64,000 nt of DNA from Sacculina carcini (GCA_916048095.2 OU696591.1:3506568-3570567), one strand, 5' to 3'; positions 1 through 11,347 are shown, numbered from the stretch's first letter. Notes: generated by a model from the sequence alone, not told the origin. A program made the numbers and translations.

Positions 1-219
1 TGATTTTATTTATTTTATTTATTTTATTTATTTTATTTATTTTATTTATTTTATTTATTTTATTTATTTTATTTATTTTATTTATTTTATTTATTTTATT
101 TATTTTATTTATTTTATTTATTTTATTTATTTTATTTATTTTATTTATTTTATTTATTTTATTTATTTTATTTATTTTATTTATTTTATTTATTTTATTT
201 ATTTTATTTATTTGATTTA
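1..219. repeat. 9-bp-repeat tract m0 (partial)
   Basis: Right-hand part of a tract cut by the window edge. It is pure TTTTATTTA, ending in the variant TTTGATTTA just before core 1. Confidence 0.95.
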
Positions 220-282
220 ATTCATCCAATTTATTTCGATTATTTGTGTGTAGAGTTTAGTGTTGAGTGAAGAAAGTTATTA

Positions 283-352
283 CCTGGCTGGGATTCCAAC
301 CGAGGTCCTCGGAGTTCGAGCAGAGTCTTACGCGGTTCGGCCATTGTAGATG
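283..352 (-). mobile_element. tRNA-derived SINE-like head, core 1 (B box damaged)
   Basis: On the minus strand an A-box-like motif (TGGCCGAACCGCG, 331-343) lies upstream of a B-box-like motif (GGTTGGAATCC, 291-301). The two are spaced as in a class I tRNA: 42 nt from T8 to the B box, against 44 usual. The T-arm can pair 4 of 5 bases around the T loop, but the acceptor ends do not pair, so this is not a working tRNA. A 71-bp body and the A-rich nonamer tract follow on the minus strand, the usual order of a tRNA-derived SINE. The B box has G where the consensus GGTTCGANTCC has C, so Pol III activity of subfamily A copies is doubtful. SINE identity is inferred; the family is unknown. Confidence 0.5.
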
Positions 353-417
353 TTCAAGAGAGATGGTTTATATGTGGTATATATAGTGCGCAAGCACGAG
401 TGTACAATTAATATATA

Positions 418-812
418 GAATTGTGAGATACTTGTGGCGCACATGATACAATTGTGGCGCACGTATTAGATATATTAATGTTTATTATATTTGGTTATGC
501 TAACTAAATTAATTTAGAGTTGTGAGACAAATGCACATGATACAATTGTGGCGCGCGTATTTGGTATATTAATGTTTATTATATTATTTTATGCTAATTA
601 AATAAATTTAGAGAATTTTGAAACACTTGTGACGCACATGATACAATTGTGGCGCGCGTATTAGGTATATTAATGTTTTTTAAACTAGTTTGAGAATTAA
701 ATTAATTCATAGAATTGTGAGACACTTGTGGCGCACATGATACAATTGTGGCGCACGTATTTCGTATATTAATGTTTATTATATTAGGTTATGATAATTA
801 GTTGTGTTAAAA
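418..812 (+). repeat. Four internal subrepeats of about 94-101 bp, core 1
   Basis: The motif acatgatacaattgtggcgc occurs at 441-460, 535-554, 636-655 and 735-754, spaced 94, 101 and 99 bp. Each copy is followed by cgtatt or a variant and then by tatattaatgttt. The same four-copy structure is found in all full cores except core 26, which has five. The subrepeats are AT-rich with short GC-rich islands (ggcgcgcg). No coding potential is seen. Confidence 0.9.
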
Positions 813-927
813 CAAGTTGATTTAAAAATATAATGAAATTAATTTGAAAAATATTTATCAAGTGTGTTTAAACGGGTGAATAGACGGTGGATGGTAGAAG
901 ATGTCTATAACAATGATTTGTTCAAAC

Positions 928-939
928 TGCGCATGCGCA
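928..939. promoter_or_regulatory. NRF-1-like palindrome 1 (TGCGCATGCGCA), core 1
   Basis: Perfect 12-bp palindrome matching the NRF-1 consensus YGCGCAYGCGCR at every position, followed at once by GACGTCA. It is the first of two copies 109 bp apart, in flanks (actgcgcatg to gcggtatca) that are themselves duplicated. Binding is inferred from motif identity alone. Confidence 0.5.
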
Positions 940-954
940 GACGTCAGCGCGGTA

Positions 955-973
955 TCACGTACGCGGTGCGTGA
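955..973. other. Hairpin-forming inverted repeat, core 1
   Basis: Arms tcacgtac and gtgcgtga pair over 8 bp (one G-U in RNA) around a 3-nt loop, gcg. In cores 27, 32 and 33 the only local change is in the loop (gcg to gag); the arms are unchanged. Confidence 0.5.
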
Positions 974-1036
974 TTGTGCACCATCCAAGGTTACCTTGAG
1001 ATGGCGCCAGACTGGCGGGGAATGTGTTTGATGTAC

Positions 1037-1048
1037 TGCGCATGCGCA
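1037..1048. promoter_or_regulatory. NRF-1-like palindrome 2 (TGCGCATGCGCA), core 1
   Basis: Second copy of the 12-bp palindrome, again followed by GACGTCA and gcgcggtatca. It marks a 109-bp internal duplication whose later parts have diverged: caaggttaccttg follows the first copy and caaggtgaccttg follows this one. Confidence 0.5.
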
Positions 1049-1092
1049 GACGTCAGCGCGGTATCATGGTGTGTGCATTGCATCAGCCAAGG

Positions 1093-1101
1093 TGACCTTG
1101 A
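1093..1101 (-). promoter_or_regulatory. Orphan nuclear receptor half-site (TCAAGGTCA), core 1
   Basis: The minus strand reads TCAAGGTCA, the extended half-site bound by the ERR, SF-1 and FTZ-F1 families. It overlaps the 13-bp palindrome CAAGGTGACCTTG (1088-1100). A chance match is possible, but the site is kept in every full copy. Confidence 0.35.
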
Positions 1102-1107
1102 ATGCAG

Positions 1108-1120
1108 TGCTGAGTCAGCA
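1108..1120. promoter_or_regulatory. MARE / AP-1-like site (TGCTGAGTCAGCA), core 1
   Basis: Exact match to the 13-bp T-MARE consensus for Maf and CNC-bZIP dimers, containing the AP-1 heptamer TGAGTCA. It sits at the centre of a 21-bp inverted repeat (1104-1124). Cores 13, 15, 17, 20 and 22 read TACTGAGTCAGCA, which breaks the left MARE arm but leaves the AP-1 heptamer intact. Confidence 0.5.
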
Positions 1121-1124
1121 CTGC

Positions 1125-1132
1125 TGACGTCA
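1125..1132. promoter_or_regulatory. CRE-like site (TGACGTCA), core 1
   Basis: Perfect 8-bp CRE palindrome 4 bp after the MARE-like site. With its left flank it reads TGCTGACGTCA, most of a C-MARE. The nonamer tract begins 6 bp further right. Confidence 0.5.
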
Positions 1133-1138
1133 TCTATA

Positions 1139-2297
1139 TTTTCTTTATTTTCTTTATTTTCTTTATTTTCTTTATTTCTTTATTTTCTTTATTTTCTATA
1201 TTTTATTTATTTTATTTATTTTATTTATTTTATTTATTTTATTTATTTTATTTATTTTATTTATTTTATTTATTTTATTTATTTATTTATTTTATTTATT
1301 TTCTTTATTTTCTTTATTTTCTTTATTTTCTTTATTTTCTTTATTTTCTTTATTTTCTTTATTTTCTTTATTTTCTTTATTTTCTTTATTTTCTTTATTT
1401 TCTTTATTTTCTTTATTTTCTTTATTTTCTTTATTTTCTTTATTTTCTTTATTTTCTTTATTTTCTTTATTTTCTTTATTTTCTTTATTTTCTTTATTTT
1501 CTTTATTTTCTTTATTTTCTTTATTTTCTTTATTTTCTTTATTTTCTTTATTTTCTTTATTTTCTTTATTTTCTTTATTTTCTTTATTTTCTTTATTTTC
1601 TTTATTTTCTTTATTTTCTTTATTTTCTTTATTTTCTTTATTTTCTTTATTTTCTTTATTTTCTTTATTTTCTTTATTTTCTTTATTTTCTTTATTTTCT
1701 TTATTTTCTTTATTTTCTTTATTTTCTTTATTTTCTTTATTTTCTTTATTTTCTTTATTTTATTTATTTTATTTATTTTATTTATTTTATTTATTTTATT
1801 TATTTTATTTATTTTATTTATTTTATTTATTTTATTTATTTTATTTATTTTATTTATTTTATTTATTTTATTTATTTTATTTATTTTATTTATTTTATTT
1901 ATTTTATTTATTTTATTTATTTTATTTATTTTATTTATTTTATTTATTTTATTTATTTTATTTATTTTATTTATTTTATTTATTTTATTTATTTTATTTA
2001 TTTTATTTATTTTATTTATTTTATTTATTTTATTTATTTTATTTATTTTATTTATTTTATTTATTTTATTTATTTTATTTATTTTATTTATTTTATTTAT
2101 TTTATTTATTTTATTTATTTTATTTATTTTATTTATTTTATTTATTTTATTTATTTTATTTATTTTATTTATTTTATTTATTTTATTTATTTTATTTATT
2201 TTATTTATTTTATTTATTTTATTTATTTTATTTATTTTATTTATTTTATTTATTTTATTTATTTTATTTATTTTATTTATTTTATTTATTTGATTTA
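1139..2297. repeat. 9-bp-repeat tract m1 (1,159 bp, 129 repeats)
   Basis: A short TTTTCTTTA run, about 10 TTTTATTTA, about 51 TTTTCTTTA (to about 1757), then TTTTATTTA to the end. Two 8-bp units (TTTCTTTA, TTTATTTA) explain why this is one of the few tracts not divisible by 9. Confidence 0.95.
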
Positions 2298-3216
2298 ATT
2301 CATCCAATTTATTTCGATTATTTGTGTGTAGAGTTTAGTGTTGAGTGAAGAAAGTTATTACCTGGCTGGGATTCCAACCGAGGTCCTCGGAGTTCGAGCA
2401 GAGTCTTACGCGGTTCGGCCATTGTAGATGTTCAAGAGAGATGGTTTATATGTGGTATATATAGTGCGCAAGCACGAGTGTACAATTAATATATAGAATT
2501 GTGAGATACTTGTGGCGCACATGATACAATTGTGGCGCACGTATTAGATATATTAATGTTTATTATATTTGGTTATGCTAACTAAATTAATTTAGAGTTG
2601 TGAGACAAATGCACATGATACAATTGTGGCGCGCGTATTTGGTATATTAATGTTTATTATATTATTTTATGCTAATTAAATAAATTTAGAGAATTTTGAA
2701 ACACTTGTGACGCACATGATACAATTGTGGCGCGCGTATTAGGTATATTAATGTTTTTTAAACTAGTTTGAGAATTAAATTAATTCATAGAATTGTGAGA
2801 CACTTGTGGCGCACATGATACAATTGTGGCGCACGTATTTCGTATATTAATGTTTATTATATTAGGTTATGATAATTAGTTGTGTTAAAACAAGTTGATT
2901 TAAAAATATAATGAAATTAATTTGAAAAATATTTATCAAGTGTGTTTAAACGGGTGAATAGACGGTGGATGGTAGAAGATGTCTATAACAATGATTTGTT
3001 CAAACTGCGCATGCGCAGACGTCAGCGCGGTATCACGTACGCGGTGCGTGATTGTGCACCATCCAAGGTTACCTTGAGATGGCGCCAGACTGGCGGGGAA
3101 TGTGTTTGATGTACTGCGCATGCGCAGACGTCAGCGCGGTATCATGGTGTGTGCATTGCATCAGCCAAGGTGACCTTGAATGCAGTGCTGAGTCAGCACT
3201 GCTGACGTCATCTATA
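2298..3216 (+). repeat. Core 2 (A)
   Basis: Full core with cggAgttcgag and gatttaaaaa. Diagnostic variants match core 1. Confidence 0.95.
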
Positions 3217-4017
3217 TTTTCTTTATTTTCTTTATTTTCTTTATTTTCTTTATTTTCTTTATTTTCTTTATTTTCTTTATTTTATTTATTTTATTTATTT
3301 TATTTATTTTATTTATTTTATTTATTTTATTTATTTTATTTATTTTATTTATTTTATTTATTTTATTTATTTTATTTATTTTATTTATTTTATTTATTTT
3401 ATTTATTTTATTTATTTTATTTATTTTATTTATTTTATTTATTTTATTTATTTTATTTATTTTATTTATTTTATTTATTTTATTTATTTTATTTATTTTA
3501 TTTATTTTATTTATTTTATTTATTTTATTTATTTTATTTATTTTATTTATTTTATTTATTTTATTTATTTTATTTATTTTATTTATTTTATTTATTTTAT
3601 TTATTTTATTTATTTTATTTATTTTATTTATTTTATTTATTTTATTTATTTTATTTATTTTATTTATTTTATTTATTTTATTTATTTTATTTATTTTATT
3701 TATTTTATTTATTTTATTTATTTTATTTATTTTATTTATTTTATTTATTTTATTTATTTTATTTATTTTATTTATTTTATTTATTTTATTTATTTTATTT
3801 ATTTTATTTATTTTATTTATTTTATTTATTTTATTTATTTTATTTATTTTATTTATTTTATTTATTTTATTTATTTTATTTATTTTATTTATTTTATTTA
3901 TTTTATTTATTTTATTTATATTATTTATTTTATTTATTTTATTTATTTTATTTATTTTATTTATTTTATTTATTTTATTTATTTTATTTATTTTATTTAT
4001 TTTATTTATTTGATTTA
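3217..4017. repeat. 9-bp-repeat tract m2 (89 repeats)
   Basis: Seven TTTTCTTTA, then 82 TTTTATTTA-type repeats with one TATTATTTA near 3919. The last unit is TTTGATTTA. Confidence 0.95.
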
Positions 4018-4936
4018 ATTCATCCAATTTATTTCGATTATTTGTGTGTAGAGTTTAGTGTTGAGTGAAGAAAGTTATTACCTGGCTGGGATTCCAACCG
4101 AGGTCCTCGGAGTTCGAGCAGAGTCTTACGCGGTTCGGCCATTGTAGATGTTCAAGAGAGATGGTTTATATGTGGTATATATAGTGCGCAAGCACGAGTG
4201 TACAATTAATATATAGAATTGTGAGATACTTGTGGCGCACATGATACAATTGTGGCGCACGTATTAGATATATTAATGTTTATTATATTTGGTTATGCTA
4301 ACTAAATTAATTTAGAGTTGTGAGACAAATGCACATGATACAATTGTGGCGCGCGTATTTGGTATATTAATGTTTATTATATTATTTTATGCTAATTAAA
4401 TAAATTTAGAGAATTTTGAAACACTTGTGACGCACATGATACAATTGTGGCGCGCGTATTAGGTATATTAATGTTTTTTAAACTAGTTTGAGAATTAAAT
4501 TAATTCATAGAATTGTGAGACACTTGTGGCGCACATGATACAATTGTGGCGCACGTATTTCGTATATTAATGTTTATTATATTAGGTTATGATAATTAGT
4601 TGTGTTAAAACAAGTTGATTAAAAAATATAATGAAATTAATTTGAAAAATATTTATCAAGTGTGTTTAAACGGGTGAATAGACGGTGGATGGTAGAAGAT
4701 GTCTATAACAATGATTTGTTCAAACTGCGCATGCGCAGACGTCAGCGCGGTATCACGTACGCGGTGCGTGATTGTGCACCATCCAAGGTTACCTTGAGAT
4801 GGCGCCAGACTGGCGGGGAATGTGTTTGATGTACTGCGCATGCGCAGACGTCAGCGCGGTATCATGGTGTGTGCATTGCATCAGCCAAGGTGACCTTGAA
4901 TGCAGTGCTGAGTCAGCACTGCTGACGTCATCTATA
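4018..4936 (+). repeat. Core 3 (A)
   Basis: Full core with cggAgttcgag but gattaaaaaa. Confidence 0.95.
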
Positions 4937-5341
4937 TTTTCTTTATTTTCTTTATTTTCTTTATTTTCTTTATTTTCTTTATTTTCTTTATTTTCTTTAT
5001 TTTCTTTATTTTATTTATTTTATTTATTTTATTTATTTTATTTATTTTATTTATTTTATTTATTTTATTTATTTTATTTATTTTATTTATTTTATTTATT
5101 TTATTTATTTTATTTATTTTATTTATTTTATTTATTTTATTTATTTTATTTATTTTATTTATTTTATTTATTTTATTTATTTTATTTATTTTATTTATTT
5201 TATTTATTTTATTTATTTTATTTATTTTATTTATTTTATTTATTTTATTTATTTTATTTATTTTATTTATTTTATTTATTTTATTTATTTTATTTATTTT
5301 ATTTATTTTATTTATTTTATTTATTTTATTTATTTTATTTA
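4937..5341. repeat. 9-bp-repeat tract m3 (45 repeats)
   Basis: About 8 TTTTCTTTA followed by about 37 TTTTATTTA, uninterrupted. Confidence 0.95.
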
Positions 5342-6260
5342 ATTCATCCAATTTATTTCGATTATTTGTGTGTAGAGTTTAGTGTTGAGTGAAGAAAGTT
5401 ATTACCTGGCTGGGATTCCAACCGAGGTCCTCGGGGTTCGAGCAGAGTCTTACGCGGTTCGGCCATTGTAGATGTTCAAGAGAGATGGTTTATATGTGGT
5501 ATATATAGTGCGCAAGCACGAGTGTACAATTAATATATAGAATTGTGAGATACTTGTGGCGCACATGATACAATTGTGGCGCACGTATTAGATATATTAA
5601 TGTTTATTATATTTGGTTATGCTAACTAAATTAATTTAGAGTTGTGAGACAAATGCACATGATACAATTGTGGCGCGCGTATTTGGTATATTAATGTTTA
5701 TTATATTATTTTATGCTAATTAAATAAATTTAGAGAATTTTGAAACACTTGTGACGCACATGATACAATTGTGGCGCGCGTATTAGGTATATTAATGTTT
5801 TTTAAACTAGTTTGAGAATTAAATTAATTCATAGAATTGTGAGACACTTGTGGCGCACATGATACAATTGTGGCGCACGTATTTCGTATATTAATGTTTA
5901 TTATATTAGGTTATGATAATTAGTTGTGTTAAAACAAGTTGATTTAAAAATATAATGAAATTAATTTGAAAAATATTTATCAAGTGTGTTTAAACGGGTG
6001 AATAGACGGTGGATGGTAGAAGATGTCTATAACAATGATTTGTTCAAACTGCGCATGCGCAGACGTCAGCGCGGTATCACGTACGCGGTGCGTGATTGTG
6101 CACCATCCAAGGTTACCTTGAGATGGCGCCAGACTGGCGGGGAATGTGTTTGATGTACTGCGCATGCGCAGACGTCAGCGCGGTATCATGGTGTGTGCAT
6201 TGCATCAGCCAAGGTGACCTTGAATGCAGTGCTGAGTCAGCACTGCTGACGTCATCTATA
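5342..6260 (+). repeat. Core 4 (A)
   Basis: First copy with cggGgttcgag. It has gatttaaaaa and is followed by one of the three tracts that contain TTTTCTTGA. Confidence 0.95.
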
Positions 6261-8033
6261 TTTTCTTTATTTTCTTTATTTTCTTTATTTTCTTTATTTT
6301 CTTTATTTTCTTTATTTTCTTTATTTTCTTTATTTTCTTTATTTTCTTTATTTTCTTTATTTTCTTTATTTTCTTTATTTTCTTTATTTTCTTTATTTTC
6401 TATATTTTCTTTATTTTCTTTATTTTCTTGATTTTCTTGATTTTCTTGATTTTCTTGATTTTCTTGATTTTCTTGATTTTCTTGATTTTCTTGATTTTCT
6501 TGATTTTCTTGATTTTCTTGATTTTCTTGATTTTCTTGATTTTCTTGATTTTCTTGATTTTCTTGATTTTCTTTATTTTCTTTATTTTCTTTATTTTCTT
6601 TATTTTCTTTATTTTCTTTATTTTCTTTATTTTCTTTATTTTCTTTATTTTCTTTATTTTCTTTATTTTCTTTATTTTCTTTATTTTCTTTATTTTCTTT
6701 ATTTTCTTTATTTTCTTTATTTTCTTTATTTTCTTTATTTTCTTTATTTTCTTTATTTTCTTTATTTTCTTTATTTTCTTTATTTTCTTTATTTTCTTTA
6801 TTTTCTTTATTTTCTTTATTTTCTTTATTTTCTTTATTTTCTTTATTTTCTTTATTTTCTTTATTTTCTTGATTTTCTTGATTTTCTTTATTTTCTTTAT
6901 TTTCTTTATTTTCTTTATTTTCTTTATTTTCTTTATTTTCTTTATTTTCTTGATTTTCTTGATTTTCTTGATTTTCTTGATTTTCTTGATTTTCTTGATT
7001 TTCTTGATTTTCTTGATTTTCTTGATTTTCTTTATTTTCTTTATTTTCTTTATTTTCTTTATTTTCTTTATTTTCTTTATTTTCTTTATTTTCTTTATTT
7101 TCTTTATTTTCTTTATTTTCTTTATTTTCTTTATTTTCTTTATTTTCTTTATTTTCTTTTTTTTCTTTATTTTCTTTATTTTCTTTATTTTCTTTATTTT
7201 CTTTATTTTCTTTATTTTCTTTATTTTCTTTATTTTCTTTATTTTCTTTATTTTCTTTATTTTCTTTATTTTCTTTATTTTCTTTATTTTCTTTATTTTC
7301 TTTATTTTCTTTATTTTCTTTATTTTCTTTATTTTCTTTATTTTCTTTATTTTCTTTATTTTCTTTATTTTCTTTATTTTCTTTATTTTCTTTATTTTCT
7401 TTATTTTCTTTATTTTCTTTATTTTCTTTATTTTCTTTATTTTCTTTATTTTCTTTATTTTCTTTATTTTCTTTATTTTATTTATTTTATTTATTTTATT
7501 TATTTTATTTATTTTATTTATTTTATTTATTTTATTTATTTTATTTATTTTATTTATTTTATTTATTTTATTTATTTTATTTTTTTTTTTTATTTTATTT
7601 ATTTTATTTATTTGATTTTTTTTATTTATTTTATTTATTTTATTTATTTTATTTATTTTATTTATTTTATTTATTTTATTTATTTTATTTATTTTATTTA
7701 TTTTATTTATTTTATTGATTTTATTGATTTTATTTATTTTATTTATTTTATTTATTTTATTTATTTTATTTATTTTATTTATTTTATTTATTTTATTTAT
7801 TTTATTTATTTTATTTATTTTATTTATTTTATTTATTTTATTTATTTTATTTATTTTATTTATTTTATTTATTTTATTTATTTTATTTATTTTATTTATT
7901 TTATTTATTTTATTTATTTTATTTATTTTATTTATTTTATTTATTTTATTTATTTTATTTATTTTATTTATTTTATTTATTTTATTTATTTTATTTATTT
8001 TATTTATTTTATTTATTTTATTTATTTTATTTA
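6261..8033. repeat. 9-bp-repeat tract m4 (197 repeats, TTTTCTTGA-containing)
   Basis: Eighteen TTTTCTTTA-type units (one TTTTCTATA), 16 TTTTCTTGA (6423-6566), more TTTTCTTTA, two TTTTCTTGA (6864-6881), nine TTTTCTTGA (6945-7025) and TTTTCTTTA to 7475. TTTTATTTA follows, with T-rich variants near 7580 and 7615 and a TTTTATTGA pair at 7710-7727. Despite these variants the phase stays exactly 9 bp. Confidence 0.95.
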
Positions 8034-8952
8034 ATTCATCCAATTTATTTCGATTATTTGTGTGTAGAGTTTAGTGTTGAGTGAAGAAAGTTATTACCTG
8101 GCTGGGATTCCAACCGAGGTCCTCGGGGTTCGAGCAGAGTCTTACGCGGTTCGGCCATTGTAGATGTTCAAGAGAGATGGTTTATATGTGGTATATATAG
8201 TGCGCAAGCACGAGTGTACAATTAATATATAGAATTGTGAGATACTTGTGGCGCACATGATACAATTGTGGCGCACGTATTAGATATATTAATGTTTATT
8301 ATATTTGGTTATGCTAACTAAATTAATTTAGAGTTGTGAGACAAATGCACATGATACAATTGTGGCGCGCGTATTTGGTATATTAATGTTTATTATATTA
8401 TTTTATGCTAATTAAATAAATTTAGAGAATTTTGAAACACTTGTGACGCACATGATACAATTGTGGCGCGCGTATTAGGTATATTAATGTTTTTTAAACT
8501 AGTTTGAGAATTAAATTAATTCATAGAATTGTGAGACACTTGTGGCGCACATGATACAATTGTGGCGCACGTATTTCGTATATTAATGTTTATTATATTA
8601 GGTTATGATAATTAGTTGTGTTAAAACAAGTTGATTTAAAAATATAATGAAATTAATTTGAAAAATATTTATCAAGTGTGTTTAAACGGGTGAATAGACG
8701 GTGGATGGTAGAAGATGTCTATAACAATGATTTGTTCAAACTGCGCATGCGCAGACGTCAGCGCGGTATCACGTACGCGGTGCGTGATTGTGCACCATCC
8801 AAGGTTACCTTGAGATGGCGCCAGACTGGCGGGGAATGTGTTTGATGTACTGCGCATGCGCAGACGTCAGCGCGGTATCATGGTGTGTGCATTGCATCAG
8901 CCAAGGTGACCTTGAATGCAGTGCTGAGTCAGCACTGCTGACGTCATCTATA
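8034..8952 (+). repeat. Core 5 (A)
   Basis: Full core with cggGgttcgag and gatttaaaaa. Confidence 0.95.
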
Positions 8953-9717
8953 TTTTCTTTATTTTCTTTATTTTCTTTATTTTCTTTATTTTCTTTATTT
9001 TATTTATTTTATTTATTTTATTTATTTTATTTATTTTATTTATTTTATTTATTTTATTTATTTTATTTATTTTATTTATTTTATTTATTTTATTTATTTT
9101 ATTTATTTTATTTATTTTATTTATTTTATTTATTTTATTTATTTTATTTATTTTATTTATTTTATTTATTTTATTTATTTTATTGATTTTATTGATTTTA
9201 TTTATTTTATTTATTTTATTTATTTTATTTATTTTATTTATTTTATTTATTTTATTTATTTTATTTATTTTATTTATTTTATTTATTTTATTTATTTTAT
9301 TTATTTTATTTATTTTATTTATTTTATTTATTTTATTTATTTTATTTATTTTATTTATTTTATTTATTTTATTTATTTTATTTATTTTATTTATTTTATT
9401 TATTTTATTTATTTTATTTATTTTATTTATTTTATTTATTTTATTTATTTTATTTATTTTATTTATTTTATTTATTTTATTTATTTTATTTATTTTATTT
9501 ATTTTATTTATTTTATTTATTTTATTTATTTTATTTATTTTATTTATTTTATTTATTTTATTTATTTTATTTATTTTATTTATTTTATTTATTTTATTTA
9601 TTTTATTTATTTTATTTATTTTATTTATTTTATTTATTTTATTTATTTTATTTATTTTATTTATTTTATTTATTTTATTTATTTTATTTATTTTATTTAT
9701 TTTATTTATTTGATTTA
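8953..9717. repeat. 9-bp-repeat tract m5 (85 repeats)
   Basis: Five TTTTCTTTA, then TTTTATTTA with a TTTTATTGA pair at 9178-9195. It ends with TTTGATTTA. Confidence 0.95.
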
Positions 9718-10636
9718 ATTCATCCAATTTATTTCGATTATTTGTGTGTAGAGTTTAGTGTTGAGTGAAGAAAGTTATTACCTGGCTGGGATTCCAACCG
9801 AGGTCCTCGGAGTTCGAGCAGAGTCTTACGCGGTTCGGCCATTGTAGATGTTCAAGAGAGATGGTTTATATGTGGTATATATAGTGCGCAAGCACGAGTG
9901 TACAATTAATATATAGAATTGTGAGATACTTGTGGCGCACATGATACAATTGTGGCGCACGTATTAGATATATTAATGTTTATTATATTTGGTTATGCTA
10001 ACTAAATTAATTTAGAGTTGTGAGACAAATGCACATGATACAATTGTGGCGCGCGTATTTGGTATATTAATGTTTATTATATTATTTTATGCTAATTAAA
10101 TAAATTTAGAGAATTTTGAAACACTTGTGACGCACATGATACAATTGTGGCGCGCGTATTAGGTATATTAATGTTTTTTAAACTAGTTTGAGAATTAAAT
10201 TAATTCATAGAATTGTGAGACACTTGTGGCGCACATGATACAATTGTGGCGCACGTATTTCGTATATTAATGTTTATTATATTAGGTTATGATAATTAGT
10301 TGTGTTAAAACAAGTTGATTAAAAAATATAATGAAATTAATTTGAAAAATATTTATCAAGTGTGTTTAAACGGGTGAATAGACGGTGGATGGTAGAAGAT
10401 GTCTATAACAATGATTTGTTCAAACTGCGCATGCGCAGACGTCAGCGCGGTATCACGTACGCGGTGCGTGATTGTGCACCATCCAAGGTTACCTTGAGAT
10501 GGCGCCAGACTGGCGGGGAATGTGTTTGATGTACTGCGCATGCGCAGACGTCAGCGCGGTATCATGGTGTGTGCATTGCATCAGCCAAGGTGACCTTGAA
10601 TGCAGTGCTGAGTCAGCACTGCTGACGTCATCTATA
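9718..10636 (+). repeat. Core 6 (A)
   Basis: cggAgttcgag with gattaaaaaa, the same pair of variants as cores 3 and 7. Confidence 0.95.
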
Positions 10637-11347
10637 TTTTCTTTATTTTCTTTATTTTCTTTATTTTCTTTATTTTCTTTATTTTCTTTATTTTCTTTAT
10701 TTTCTTTATTTTATTTATTTTATTTATTTTATTTATTTTATTTATTTTATTTATTTTATTTATTTTATTTATTTTTTTTATTTTATTTATTTTTTTTATT
10801 TTATTTATTTTATTTATTTTATTTATTTTATTTATTTTATTTATTTTATTTATTTTATTTATTTTATTTATTTTATTTATTTTATTTATTTTATTTATTT
10901 TATTTATTTTATTTATTTTCTTTATTTTCTTTATTTTATTTATTTTATTTATTTTATTTATTTTATTTATTTTATTTATTTTATTTATTTTATTTATTTT
11001 ATTTATTTTATTTATTTTATTTATTTTATTTATTTTATTTATTTTATTTATTTTATTTATTTTATTTATTTTATTTATTTTATTTATTTTATTGATTTTA
11101 TTGATTTTATTTATTTTATTTATTTTATTTATTTTATTTATTTTATTTATTTTATTTATTTTATTTATTTTATTTATTTTATTTATTTTATTTATTTTAT
11201 TTATTTTATTTATTTTATTTATTTTATTTATTTTATTTATTTTATTTATTTTATTTATTTTATTTATTTTATTTATTTTATTTATTTTATTTATTTTATT
11301 TATTTTATTTATTTTATTTATTTTATTTATTTTATTTATTTTATTTA
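10637..11347. repeat. 9-bp-repeat tract m6 (79 repeats)
   Basis: About 8 TTTTCTTTA, then TTTTATTTA with two TTTTTTTTA units (near 10772 and 10790) and two isolated TTTTCTTTA (near 10917-10934). A TTTTATTGA pair at 11087-11104 lies 27 repeats before the tract end. Confidence 0.95.

Larger units (their letters stand above)
220..1138 (+). repeat. Core 1 (subfamily A), reference copy
   Basis: Used here as the coordinate reference. Offsets from the first core base (c) are: B-box-like element c+71 to c+81, A-box-like element c+111 to c+123, AAAAA c+627 to c+631, first TGCGCATGCGCA c+708, second c+817, MARE-like site c+888 to c+900, CRE-like site c+905 to c+912. These hold in all full cores apart from shifts of -2 bp in cores 10 and 22 and +99 bp in core 26. 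Core 1 has cggAgttcgag and gatttaaaaa. Confidence 0.95.

Noticed and set aside
281..352. Functional tRNA gene on the minus strand
   Set aside because: A and B boxes and spacing fit, but the acceptor stem does not pair, no good anticodon stem is seen, and subfamily A has a mutated T loop. Better described as tRNA-derived.
376..388. TATA-like stretch gtatatatagtg as a Pol II promoter
   Set aside because: No initiator, downstream gene or strand support; such strings are expected in AT-rich DNA.
1003..1008. YY1- or E2F-like motifs in gagatggcgccagactggcg
   Set aside because: Only partial matches to the consensus; too weak to list as sites.
858..1043. Minus-strand 61-codon frame conserved in all 37 full cores
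   Set aside because: Conservation matches that of the surrounding DNA. The amino-acid differences I saw among copies (N/D, R/L, H/Q, P/T, T/N) are all replacement changes, so there is no sign of protein selection. Start and end fall on palindromic DNA motifs.
974..2293. Long + strand frames with a conserved 55-residue start followed by hydrophobic SLF, FIF or YLF repeats, in every unit
   Set aside because: They begin at TTG in a eukaryotic-looking context and run open only because the nonamer has no stop in that phase and 9 is a multiple of 3. Length and sequence vary freely between units, and there is no recognisable domain.
1279..2307. Long minus-strand frames of NKI / KKI repeats (tracts read as lysine-, asparagine- and isoleucine-rich)
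   Set aside because: Pure translation of the simple repeat on the other strand, with the same length drift and no conserved non-repeat part beyond the few bases of the core edge.
3217..4017. Yeast-type replication origin consensus in TTTTATTTA repeats
   Set aside because: The repeat misses two positions of the 11-bp ARS consensus in every phase I checked.
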